Positions 42,721 to 50,643 of a DNA stretch of 64,000 nt are shown piece after piece. Every line of letters starts with the position of its first letter. Within the stretch, counting starts at the first letter, position 1. A program made the position numbers and the translations under genes. A model generated the notes under the pieces. The model did no database searches, was not told the DNA's origin, and saw nothing but the letters and a program-made list of their open reading frames with translations. Origin of the DNA: CBDIDH01 sp965277595 (GTDB taxonomy: Bacteria; Planctomycetota; Planctomycetia; Isosphaerales; Isosphaeraceae); contig CBDIDH010000001.1 in assembly GCA_965277595.1 (NCBI GenBank), positions 2,108,001-2,172,000 of the forward strand, read 5' to 3'.

Positions 42721-42803
42721 TGTCAGCCTCAACAAACCAGCGTGACAGCCAGTTCATGGTCGCGCGGAAAGCCCGGTCGATGGTGGGCGGCACAGCCAAG
42801 GCT

Positions 42804-43331
42804 TTAGGTGCCCGGTGGCTGCGCCTTGTGCTGCTCGACGATCATCAGTCCGACAACGGTGAGCGTGCAGCGTGTCGCAGTGTCGTCGGCCTGCCTGATC
42901 TCAATCCAGCCGATGGTGTTGATATGCTTCAGATAGGATTTCAGTTCCTCGGCGCCCGCCGCATACGCCAAGGGATAATCCCTCTCATGCGTCAGCTCGG
43001 CAACATCGGTTCCCGGATGGGGTGCCCGCCTGGCGATGGCCTCCAACAGCCGTTTCGCCTTGCCCTCGGCCGTCGCCGGTGCACGGCTGATAAGCTCATC
43101 CATTGAAAAGCTGTTGAGCGGCGGCACAGGTTCCCGGCGCTCAAAGGCGTGGCGTAGCACACCGGCAAGGGCGGGCAACGGCTCAGGCTGCTGCTGTCTC
43201 AGATGGTAAGAAGAGCCGCCCATTTCGAATAGCCCGCCGCATCGCGCACACTCGATCCAATCATGATCGCCCTGCCGCCTGGAATGGTCCTCGCGGGCTT
43301 CGCCTTTGCAAACAGGACACGCGACATTCAT
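42804..43331 (-). CDS. Zinc-ribbon protein with winged-helix-like C-terminus
   Basis: 175 residues from ATG 43331 with GGAG nine bases upstream. The N-terminus has two CxxC pairs (VACPVCKGEA and ECARCGG), forming a zinc ribbon. The C-terminal part (GAEELKSYLKHINTIGWIEI, then CTLTVVGLMIVEQHKA) looks like a winged helix ending in a beta-hairpin. It may sense or bind nucleic acid. It lies between the KAP NTPase and the DUF5677-like gene on the same strand. Confidence 0.7.
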   Translation of the reverse strand: MNVACPVCKGEAREDHSRRQGDHDWIECARCGGLFEMGGSSYHLRQQQPEPLPALAGVLRHAFERREPVPPLNSFSMDELISRAPATAEGKAKRLLEAIARRAPHPGTDVAELTHERDYPLAYAAGAEELKSYLKHINTIGWIEIRQADDTATRCTLTVVGLMIVEQHKAQPPGT

Positions 43332-43434
43332 ATCAACACGCTCCACACAACGCGAAGAACATTGCCGATACTGAACAGACCCATCCTAACAGTCGGGTTC
43401 GTTTATCTCCAGAGCAGATCACCCGGTTTTCCGC

Positions 43435-45735
43435 TTACCCGATCGGCGGTTCATCATCATTCTTTGCTTCAGTGTCATCGGGTTTTTCTCTGGCTTTTTT
43501 TCTCTCACCTTCGACATGGTTGTGAAGCCAAAGAAATTGCTCCGCTAGACGTTTGTCCTCATCAGGCTCCCCAAACCGCGGGAAGCGTTCTTTCGGTTCG
43601 TATTTACCGAATCTGTCCTCTAGCACTTGTCTGATCAATCCTGGATCGACGAGCTTGTCAAGATTGTCATACTCTCGCCGTTCAAAAATATGCTTTGTTG
43701 AAATTCCTGATTCTAAACCCCAGGATGTCGGCCGAAGTCCATCCAGCAGCCGCATCGCAAACGAAGGATCAGCCTTAGTTCGATCCGCCACAAACGCCGT
43801 TGTCTCTTCGACGGATCGATAGGATGCCCAAACGCCAAGGAAGCGGACCAAATGTTTGCTGTCCGGGTTTGACGCTGAAATGAGATCCGACTTCATGCGG
43901 TTAGCGAGAGTCGAACCCAAACGATGTTTCTCTTGAAGCGGCAATGGCTTGCGAATCAGTCGGCCATATCGATCTCGTTCTTCTTCACTGTCTTCTTCCT
44001 GATCCTTTTCGATACGGAGCCAGCCGAAAATCTCGCCCGCAAAATCGACCGGCTCGGCCATTTCAATCGCATCATGGGCAATTGTCGCCGCCTTTTCTGT
44101 GCTTTCCAACAAGGCAATCCGTCCCACCAGATCGCCCACGAGCATGGCGGCTTGTGAGTACGGCCCGACCATCGAGAGCATTTGCCGTGGATTTGGAAAC
44201 ACCGAGCCATCGATGGCCACCGCCAATGCGAGCACTGAAGCTGCCTGGGAATCCAGATAGTCCGCCATCAACCTTAGCTTTCCGACCACGTAATCCGCGT
44301 TTTTCTCCCCAACCAGACGCTTCAAGTCCGCAGCCACCGCCCGACTCTGCCTTTGTCCCAACCCACTGATGAACGCGCTCAACTCCTGATCGGCGATCTG
44401 GCCTTCAGGGATCGCATACGAGAAGAACCGTGGGAAATAAGTACCGGACGCGATAAGCCGCTGTGCTGCCCAACTTTCCTCAAAGCTGTCGTCGTAGCTC
44501 ATCCCCCCGAATACGGCCTCCATGCGGGGAAAGAGACGCCGGACTAAATCAATGGCCGCTTGCTGTTCAGCCGGAGACACCGATGCTAGCGCTTTGCCGA
44601 TCACCCCTTGTGCATCTGATTTTGACTTATCCCTATGCTCACCCATCCGGCGGCGGCTCGCCAGGAGCACATCTGGCCGATCCCGAATCGTCTCGTACAG
44701 CTTCGGATAAAAAACGCGAATTCCTTCAATGAGCATTAAATCAACCGCATTGACCTCCCCTTTCAGGATAGGCAGTGCGAAGGAAAGTATGTTGCCGTAA
44801 CGCTTTGCCATTCGCGGGGTATTCAGCCGGATGAGCAAACCGAGATCGAAACAGAGCACAAAGCGTTGTATATCATTATCAGTTAGCTCAATTTTGGAAT
44901 CTACAATGACTTGTTGGATGATTTCGAGGCAGTATGTGCGCAGGGAAGCTTTGGGCGTATACGGCAAATCCAGCGGAACCTGAATGATCTTTTCCAGGAA
45001 ATTTCGTCCGGCGTCCTGATCGTGTGAGCTGTATCGCTCCTGAAGGGCTGAGGCGACCATATCGGAATCGAATGCCAGCACGTAAGCCGTGTTCTCAAAA
45101 TCGGCGACGAGCTTGACCAGCCGAAACACCGTTTGAATCTCTGCCTTATCCAACCGGTCGATATCGTCCATGAGTACGACGACACGCTTGTTAGAGTCTT
45201 TCAAAATTGTTTCGACACGTTCTTTGATCTTTTCGAGTTCCACCGAAGACAGAAGGTCGCCGATCGCCTTCGTCGCATCGCCAGCACCAGCCAAGCCCGC
45301 ACCAATCGACACGTATTTACTAAGAAAATCACCGACCTTTTCTCTGCCAGTCACAATGCTCGTTTCGAGAGCCGCCGCGAGGCTATGAAAGAAATCCCGC
45401 ACCAGCTTGGATTCATCCGGAAATCGCCAGGGATTGAAGCGGAATGTGACAATATTATCATGTCGTCTTAATTCTTCTTCGATGAAATAGAAAACCGTAG
45501 TTTTTCCCTCCCCCCACGCTCCGTTGATACCAACTACCAAGCTTTCGGGGTCCTTCCGCGTCGCAATGATCTGGGCAATTCTTTGTGCAAATGGCCACCG
45601 CTGAAAGCGATCCCCAGCGGAAGATTTGACCGGGGCATCAGCGGAATACTCGTAGGATCGTATCGTGCGATCCGAGCTGCTCGGTTGTTGGGGAGCTTCC
45701 GCCTTGCGTGCTGCTTGCGGATCTTGTTGTGTCAT
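43435..45735 (-). CDS. KAP-family P-loop NTPase
   Basis: 766 residues from ATG 45735; no strong ribosome site. Walker A is GAWGEGKTT at 72-80, FNPWRF at 100-105 is the KAP hallmark, and Walker B VVVLMDDIDRLD spans 185-196. KAP NTPases are scattered on plasmids and in defence islands; animal members are membrane scaffolds. No clear transmembrane pair is seen between Walker A and B, apart from a short Gly/Ala segment (YVSIGAGLAGAG). Downstream zinc-ribbon and DUF5677-like genes on the same strand may form a unit with it. Confidence 0.85.
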   Translation of the reverse strand: MTQQDPQAARKAEAPQQPSSSDRTIRSYEYSADAPVKSSAGDRFQRWPFAQRIAQIIATRKDPESLVVGINGAWGEGKTTVFYFIEEELRRHDNIVTFRFNPWRFPDESKLVRDFFHSLAAALETSIVTGREKVGDFLSKYVSIGAGLAGAGDATKAIGDLLSSVELEKIKERVETILKDSNKRVVVLMDDIDRLDKAEIQTVFRLVKLVADFENTAYVLAFDSDMVASALQERYSSHDQDAGRNFLEKIIQVPLDLPYTPKASLRTYCLEIIQQVIVDSKIELTDNDIQRFVLCFDLGLLIRLNTPRMAKRYGNILSFALPILKGEVNAVDLMLIEGIRVFYPKLYETIRDRPDVLLASRRRMGEHRDKSKSDAQGVIGKALASVSPAEQQAAIDLVRRLFPRMEAVFGGMSYDDSFEESWAAQRLIASGTYFPRFFSYAIPEGQIADQELSAFISGLGQRQSRAVAADLKRLVGEKNADYVVGKLRLMADYLDSQAASVLALAVAIDGSVFPNPRQMLSMVGPYSQAAMLVGDLVGRIALLESTEKAATIAHDAIEMAEPVDFAGEIFGWLRIEKDQEEDSEEERDRYGRLIRKPLPLQEKHRLGSTLANRMKSDLISASNPDSKHLVRFLGVWASYRSVEETTAFVADRTKADPSFAMRLLDGLRPTSWGLESGISTKHIFERREYDNLDKLVDPGLIRQVLEDRFGKYEPKERFPRFGEPDEDKRLAEQFLWLHNHVEGERKKAREKPDDTEAKNDDEPPIG

Positions 45736-45893
45736 GATCGAATTCGCTGCTTGGCTTGGATCTGAGGTTGAAAGCCGTTCAAGAGCTACATCGTATCCAA
45801 ATGTTCCCTAATGCACCAGGCCGATTCCCAGATCCTCCTTTTTTCTCTCCTTGAGTCTTTGGGCCATCTTCTGCCGCCGGTCGTCTCTGCTTT

Positions 45894-46331
45894 TTATTCC
45901 GTTCGATAAACCAAATGGCCTAATCGTGATTCGATCGCGTCGGCGAACTTTCTGCTGATTTCTCTCGATAGGGCACGCGGCAGCAGGCCGTAAGCAATGC
46001 TCGCCGGATCGCCGGGTTCCTGCATCCGCAAATCCGGTCCGGGCCAGAGAAAGCGGTTGGCTTCGGTCAGCACCACCCAGGACCGATCATCATCGAGGCC
46101 GAGGCGCTGCTTGGTCGCGTGCGGGATTTCCACGGATAACGCCGGATCAGAGGGCGGGGTATGCGTAACCGGCAGCACGGTGACCACCTTGCTGCCCTGG
46201 TCGTCGGTGACAACCAGCACCACGGCGCACGGCCGATCCTTCACCCCTTCCTCCTGCTCACGGCGGAATTCCGCCTGCCACAGGTAGGAATAGCGAAGGA
46301 CGAGGCCGACAACGGGCTCAGGGAACGCCAA
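45894..46331 (-). CDS. PemK/MazF-type toxin
   Basis: 145 residues from TTG 46331, four bases after the antitoxin stop. GLVLRYSYLWQAEFRREQEE and DRPCAVVLVVTDDQGSKVVT then VLPVTHTPP match the PemK-like plasmid-maintenance toxin group, whose members cleave RNA. SWVVLTEANRFLWPGPDLR follows. Together with a Phd-type antitoxin it forms a hybrid TA pair. Confidence 0.85.
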   Translation of the reverse strand: MAFPEPVVGLVLRYSYLWQAEFRREQEEGVKDRPCAVVLVVTDDQGSKVVTVLPVTHTPPSDPALSVEIPHATKQRLGLDDDRSWVVLTEANRFLWPGPDLRMQEPGDPASIAYGLLPRALSREISRKFADAIESRLGHLVYRTE

Positions 46332-46335
46332 CCGC

Positions 46336-46593
46336 TTAGCCGATCACTTCGTGATCGAAGGCCGCTGCCGCCGCAGACGGTTCCGCGTTCCGAATCGCCC
46401 GTAAATCCGCCTCGGTGAAATCCTCCAGGCCCATCACCCGGCGGTCACGCCGCTTGAGCCGCTTGAATTCATCGGCGGAGATCAGCACGACCCGTTCCCG
46501 CCCGTTGCGCGTGACCATGACCGGCTCGACCAAGGCGCGATCCTGATAGTGTCCGATCTTCCGTTGAAAGTCGGCCGAGGTGGTCGTTTCCAT
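46336..46593 (-). CDS. Phd/YefM-type antitoxin of PemK-like toxin
   Basis: 85 residues from ATG 46593 (METTTSADFQRKIGHYQDRA), then EPVMVTRNGRERVVLISADE, the Phd/YefM pattern. A longer frame starts 24 bases upstream. The promoter at 46628-46655 drives it. Confidence 0.87.
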   Translation of the reverse strand: METTTSADFQRKIGHYQDRALVEPVMVTRNGRERVVLISADEFKRLKRRDRRVMGLEDFTEADLRAIRNAEPSAAAAAFDHEVIG

Positions 46594-46627
46594 TTTCGTT
46601 ACCCTATTGTGATTCACGTATTTATAT

Positions 46628-46655
46628 ATTATATCAATATTGGGTAATCCGTCAA
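46628..46655 (-). promoter_or_regulatory. Promoter of Phd-PemK operon
   Basis: On the minus strand TTGACG (46650-46655) and TATAAT (46628-46633), 16 bases apart. The words TTGGGTAA/TTACCCAA form inverted copies here (about 46640-46691), possibly antitoxin-binding. Confidence 0.7.
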
Positions 46656-46721
46656 CTCCTCAGATGACGCATTCCGCGTAATTTACCCAAAATACGGACT
46701 TGTGAGTCATTCCGATCTGGC

Positions 46722-46745
46722 ATCCGATAAAGCGACTTATCGGAT
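46722..46745. repeat. Perfect 9-bp hairpin between divergent TA operons
   Basis: atccgataa / ttatcggat around a six-base loop, in the AT-rich gap between the Phd-PemK operon and the RHH-ParE-recombinase operon. It could be a terminator-like insulator or a recombinase site. Confidence 0.45.
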
Positions 46746-46803
46746 AGCAAAGGCCCATCGTGATTTACCGCAAGGCAATGCACTGCAATGTGTTGCGTTA
46801 TCA

Positions 46804-46833
46804 TTCAATTGATGATAGTGTAATCACTATAAT
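46804..46833 (+). promoter_or_regulatory. Promoter and 16-bp palindromic operator of the TA-recombinase operon
   Basis: TTCAAT (46804-46809) and TATAAT (46828-46833), 18 bases apart. atagtg-taat-cactat (46815-46830) is a perfect palindrome that overlaps the -10, about 20 bases before the antitoxin start. It fits an RHH-dimer operator. Confidence 0.65.
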
Positions 46834-46853
46834 ACTATGCAATGAGATGCCTT

Positions 46854-47090
46854 ATGGAAAAAGCCAATGTCACCGTCCGCCTGGACATAGATAAGATCGC
46901 GCAGCTCGACCAGCTCGCCGCATCGGCCGACCGTGACCGCAGCTATCTGATCAAGGAAGCCATCGACCGCTACCTTGAGCTGAAGCAAAGGGAAGCAGAG
47001 GAAGTGCGCCAGGCGATCGCCGAGGCGGATGCCGGGCAGTTCGTGCCCGAGGCCGAAATCGAACAGCTTTTCGCCAAGTGGACCCGGTGA
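46854..47090 (+). CDS. RHH (CopG-type) antitoxin
   Basis: 78 residues from ATG 46854 with GAGATG upstream. MEKANVTVRLDIDKIAQLDQ and then RDRSYLIKEAIDRYLELKQ form a canonical ribbon-helix-helix N-terminus; the acidic tail (IAEADAGQFVPEAEIEQLFA) should wrap the toxin. First gene of a three-gene overlapping operon. A second copy at 51924 has lost its N-terminal half. Confidence 0.9.
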   Translation: MEKANVTVRLDIDKIAQLDQLAASADRDRSYLIKEAIDRYLELKQREAEEVRQAIAEADAGQFVPEAEIEQLFAKWTR

Positions 47091-47374
47091 AAGTCGTTTG
47101 GCTCCCCGCAGCCTCGCAGGTGCTCGACCAGGAGCACGATTACCTGACCGTTCAAAACCCCCAGGCCGCCCGTATCGTGTTTGCCCGCATCGCTGGCCTC
47201 ATCCGGCGGCTGGCTGATTTACCACAAACCGGGCGCTCAGAGCAGAACGATGGCACGCGCGAGCTGACTATTCCGAGCCTGCCCTATCGGATCATCTATC
47301 GCGTGGCGACCGATCAGGTCGAGATCCTTCGCGTCTTTCGCACGGCCGGAGATACACCGGGGCCGTTGTCATGA
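47087..47374 (+). CDS. ParE-type toxin, coupled to recombinase
   Basis: 95 residues from GTG 47087 in a GTGA overlap. The sequence (KVVWLPAASQVLDQEHDYLT, GTRELTIPSLPYRIIYRVAT, then EILRVFRTAGDTP) is of the ParE/RelE fold. Its stop overlaps the recombinase start (ATGA 47371), so toxin, antitoxin and recombinase are made from one message. Confidence 0.9.
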   Translation: MKVVWLPAASQVLDQEHDYLTVQNPQAARIVFARIAGLIRRLADLPQTGRSEQNDGTRELTIPSLPYRIIYRVATDQVEILRVFRTAGDTPGPLS

Positions 47375-48405
47375 GCGGAGGAAATCCCATGGCGTCCAAC
47401 ATCCTAAGCGCTGCGTGTCTAATTCCTTCGGTAGATTCTTTCGTCGTGCCCGCCATCGTCGCGGATGCCGGCGAGCAAGCTACCCGCCGCTTCGTCGAAT
47501 TCTTCACCGCTACCATCCGAAACGGCCACACGCGCCGAGCCTACGGCCGGGCCGTGGGCGATTTCCTCGCCTGGTGCCAGCAGGGCGGCCTCAGCCTAGC
47601 CGCCATCGAGCCGCTGCACGTCGCCGCCTATATCGAGGCGCTTACCCAGGCCAAAGCCGCACCCACCGTCAAGCAGCACCTGGCGGCGATCGGCATGCTC
47701 CTCGGCTGGATGACCAGCGGCGGCATCCTGCCCTTCAACCCAGCCGCTTCGGTGCGCGGTCCCAGGCACGTCGTCAAACGCGGGAAGACGCCGGTGCTCA
47801 CCGCAGGGGAAGCCCGCGAACTGCTCAACCACATCGATCTTTACGTGATTGATGCGGAAACCAGCCAGCCCGATCCCGCCCGGCCGTTGCTCATCGGCCT
47901 GCGGGACCGCGCACTGATCGGCCTGATGGTCTATAGTTTCGCCCGCATCGGGGCGGCTCTCAGCCTCAGAGTCGAGGATTACTACACGGAAGGGCGGAGG
48001 GCATGGTTCCGGCTGCACGAAAAAGGCGGTAAGAGGCACGAAATCCCCGCCCACCACAACGCCGCCGATTATCTCGACGCTTACCTGGAGGCGGCGGGTA
48101 TCGCGCTGCAAAAGAAATCCCCGCTCTTCCGCTCCATCGACCGTAGCGGCAAGCTAACCGATCGGCCGCTTGACGCCCGCAACGCCCTCGACATGATCAA
48201 GCGGCGCGCCAAAGCCGCCGGGCTGCCCGAAACGATTTGCTGCCATACCTTTCGGGCCACCGGTATTACGGTTTACCTGGAAGGCGGCGGCACTATCGAG
48301 AAGGCGCAGAGCCTGGCCAACCACGAATCGCCGAAAACCACCAAGCTCTATGACCGCACCAGCGATCAGATTACGCTGGATGAGGTGGAAAGGATTGTTA
48401 TTTAG
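47371..48405 (+). CDS. Tyrosine recombinase, third gene of TA operon
   Basis: 344 residues from ATG 47371. It has an N-terminal SAM-like core-binding domain (about 35-125) and a full catalytic set: R192 (FARIGAALSLR), K218 region (HEKGGKRHE), H292-x-x-R295 (HTFRATGIT), H318 and nucleophile Y327 (TTKLYDRTSDQ). The length and motifs are of the XerC/D-like or integrase class, without the extra IntI patch of integrons. A second intact copy lies at 52354-53388 with about 93% identity (23 differences by my count). A recombinase welded to a TA pair could move or maintain the module. Confidence 0.9.
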   Translation: MSGGNPMASNILSAACLIPSVDSFVVPAIVADAGEQATRRFVEFFTATIRNGHTRRAYGRAVGDFLAWCQQGGLSLAAIEPLHVAAYIEALTQAKAAPTVKQHLAAIGMLLGWMTSGGILPFNPAASVRGPRHVVKRGKTPVLTAGEARELLNHIDLYVIDAETSQPDPARPLLIGLRDRALIGLMVYSFARIGAALSLRVEDYYTEGRRAWFRLHEKGGKRHEIPAHHNAADYLDAYLEAAGIALQKKSPLFRSIDRSGKLTDRPLDARNALDMIKRRAKAAGLPETICCHTFRATGITVYLEGGGTIEKAQSLANHESPKTTKLYDRTSDQITLDEVERIVI

Positions 48406-48446
48406 CTACCGGCGATCTCCACCTTTGACTAGATCGCTTCCCATCA

Positions 48447-48806
48447 TTAGGCAGTCAGTCCGTGGAAAACAGAATTAAATATCAGAATTGACGGGATGGA
48501 AATTCTCAGCCCAAGCAGTAACATGTTTCTTGCTATATCGAACAGTCTGCTAACCTTCGGGGAACGACGTGTAAACGGCAAAAGAATTATGACAGCGACG
48601 GCAGAACCGATCGCCAAAATTATTCCCAGACAAGCCACCATGAATGAAACCAAAGTCACCTCATCTGAATATAATAATGCTGCAACGAGCAGAAGAACAA
48701 TTCCAGCGATGATCAGCTTCCGTTTACCTACTTGGCTCACCCCAGTGCAGGCCACGATTAGAACAGGCCATATGATGATATCGAGATCTTGTGAGTAGAA
48801 CCCCAT
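48447..48806 (-). CDS. Small polytopic membrane protein
   Basis: 119 residues from ATG 48806 with four hydrophobic spans (IIIWPVLIVACTGVS, KLIIAGIVLLLVAALLY, FMVACLGIILAIGSAVAVII, LLLGLRISIPSILIFN). AT-rich compared with the recombinase next to it. No family recognised. It is separated from IS701 by about 60 bases. Confidence 0.6.
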   Translation of the reverse strand: MGFYSQDLDIIIWPVLIVACTGVSQVGKRKLIIAGIVLLLVAALLYSDEVTLVSFMVACLGIILAIGSAVAVIILLPFTRRSPKVSRLFDIARNMLLLGLRISIPSILIFNSVFHGLTA

Positions 48807-48865
48807 TATTAGGTAGCAAGCCGGACAAGATTTGTCATCAATAATCGGCTAAAATCCTTGCCTAA

Positions 48866-50402
48866 TACTACAGCGCCAAGTCGTATCGGCTTGATTCGCC
48901 GGCCATTGCGAAAGTATGCTCGTGCCCATGGTTTACGGAGGGACGAGCATGGACATCCCGCAAATCCGCAAGCTCAAGCCTGCCCTGAAGAAATTCCTCA
49001 AGCGGTTCGACCACTGTTTCCCGCGGAAGGACACTCGCGCTCACCTGCCGGTGTACGTCTCCGGGCAGCTCTCGGACATCCCCGAGAAGAGCGTCGAGCC
49101 GATCGCGATTAACGCCGGCGTCCCGCCGAGGACGTTGCAGGAGTTCCTCAGCCAGCACCGCTGGGATGAGGCCCAGGCCCGCGACACGCTCCAGGCGATC
49201 ATCCGCGACGAGCACGCCGGGCCCCACTCGATCGCCATCCTCGACGAGACCAGCGACGTCAAGAAAGGGGACAAGACCCCCGGCGTGCAGCGGCAGTGGT
49301 GCGGCGCCGTCGGCAAGAAGGAGAACTGCATCGTCACGGTCCACCTCAGCTACGCCCGCGACGGCTTCCACACGCTGCTCGACGGCGAGTTGTACCTGCC
49401 GGAGTCCTGGTCCGGCGACCGCGACCGCTGTCGCGAGGCCGGCATCCCCGACGACATGGTGTACCGGCCCAAGTGGGAGATCGGCCTGGAACTGTACGAC
49501 CGCGCGACCGGCAACGGCCTGCACTTCGACTGGATGACCTTCGACGAGGGCTACGGCAGCAAGCCCGAATTCCTCCGGGAGCTGTCGGCCCGCAACCAGC
49601 GGTTCGTGGGCGAGGTACCGCGCAATTTCATGGGGTGGATCAAGGCCCCCCGGGTCGTCACCCGTGCGTTCCACAAGCACGGCCGGGGCCGCGGCCGCAA
49701 GACGCCCCGACTGGCCAGCGGCAGCCCGCCGTCGCGACGGGTCGACGCGATGCTCGACGGCGACGGGTTCCGCAGCCAGCCCTGGGTCAAGTGGCGGGTC
49801 AAGGACGGTCACAAGGGGCCGATGGTCTGGGAAGTCAAGCACCTGCGGTTCTTTCCCGTGGGCGCCGGCGGCCTGCCGGGTGAGCCGCTGCACCTGATCG
49901 TCGCCCGCGACGTGTTGAACCCCACCGAGCTGAAGTTCTTCGTCAGCAACGCGCCGGCGGGGACTTCGATCCAGGCGATGCTCCTTGTCGCGTTTTCGCG
50001 GTGGCGCGTCGAGCGCTGTTTCGAGGACCAGAAGTCCGAGATCGGGCTGGACCAGTACGAGGGCCGCCGCTACCAGGGCTTGAAACGCCACCTGATCCTG
50101 AGTTGCGTGAGCTCCCTGTTCCTGTCGCGGATGCGACAGGAGTTCGGGGGGGGAAAATCGGGAGCTGACGGAGTGCCAGATCCACACCGCGGTGGCGGCG
50201 TTGATCCCGTTCTGGTGGTTGAACCTGTCGCCGCCGAAGGCGCTGCTGGAGCGGACCTCCGCCGAGATCGCCCGGGCGCAGCGTCGGAACGCCGCGGCGC
50301 GGAAGAGCCACACCAAGAGGACGCGACGACGGTTGCGCGAGTCGGGCATCAAACTCACCGAGTTGCCCCGCTGTAAATGGGATACGACTTAGCGCTGTAG
50401 TA
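48866..50402 (+). mobile_element. IS701-family insertion sequence, 1537 bp
   Basis: Terminal inverted repeats at 48866-48887 and 50381-50402 begin TACTACAGCG and agree over 22 positions except one. The 4-bp direct repeat CTAA at 48862-48865 and 50403-50406 is the target duplication, and fits the YTAR preference of IS701-family elements. One transposase gene fills the element. The insertion separates the membrane-protein region from a short relic at 50420. Confidence 0.9.
48949..50392 (+). pseudogene. IS701-family DDE transposase, frameshifted near the C-terminus
   Basis: From ATG 48949 with GGAGG upstream the protein runs MDIPQIRKLKPALKKFLKRF and keeps IS701 features (HSIAILDETSDVKKGDKTPG, with the first catalytic D, and later WRVERCFEDQKSEIGLDQYE with the final E). 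In a run of eight G followed by AAAA (50146-50157) the frame changes: the true C-terminus (IPFWWLNLSPPKALLERTSA, ending PRCKWDTT at 50392) is one base out of phase. Either an extra base inactivates the gene or slippage on the G run restores it. The continued zero-frame tail is arginine/glutamate-rich nonsense. Confidence 0.8.
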
Positions 50403-50419
50403 CTAACCAGTGAGGATCT

Positions 50420-50482
50420 ATGACTGACATTATTCAGAAGCTAATCGCCCGGTGTAACAAAACAACCCGAACCTCTCATTAA
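50420..50482 (+). pseudogene. 20-codon relic resembling a phage protein start
   Basis: ATG 50420 behind GAGGATCT reads MTDIIQKLIARCNKTTRTSH then stop. The first 12 residues resemble the start of small phage proteins that begin MTDIIQKL. It lies immediately after the IS701 target duplication, so it is probably the leftover of a gene truncated by rearrangement. The AT-rich gap to 50643 holds no other ORF. Confidence 0.35.
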
Positions 50483-50643
50483 ATTGGTGGATTGGATATT
50501 GCCAGTACCCTACAAAAAATAATTAAGAGCATTAGTTACTGCGTAAAGCTTCCCGGCAATTGTCACAAAAGTTTAATAATATCCTAACAATTCATGTATA
50601 TCATTAAGACTTTACCCCAATAACTAATGATTTGGAGGATAAT

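Noticed and set aside
48868..50358. 496-codon minus-strand frame across IS701
   Set aside because: Shadow of the transposase; repeats and target duplication define the IS in the plus orientation.
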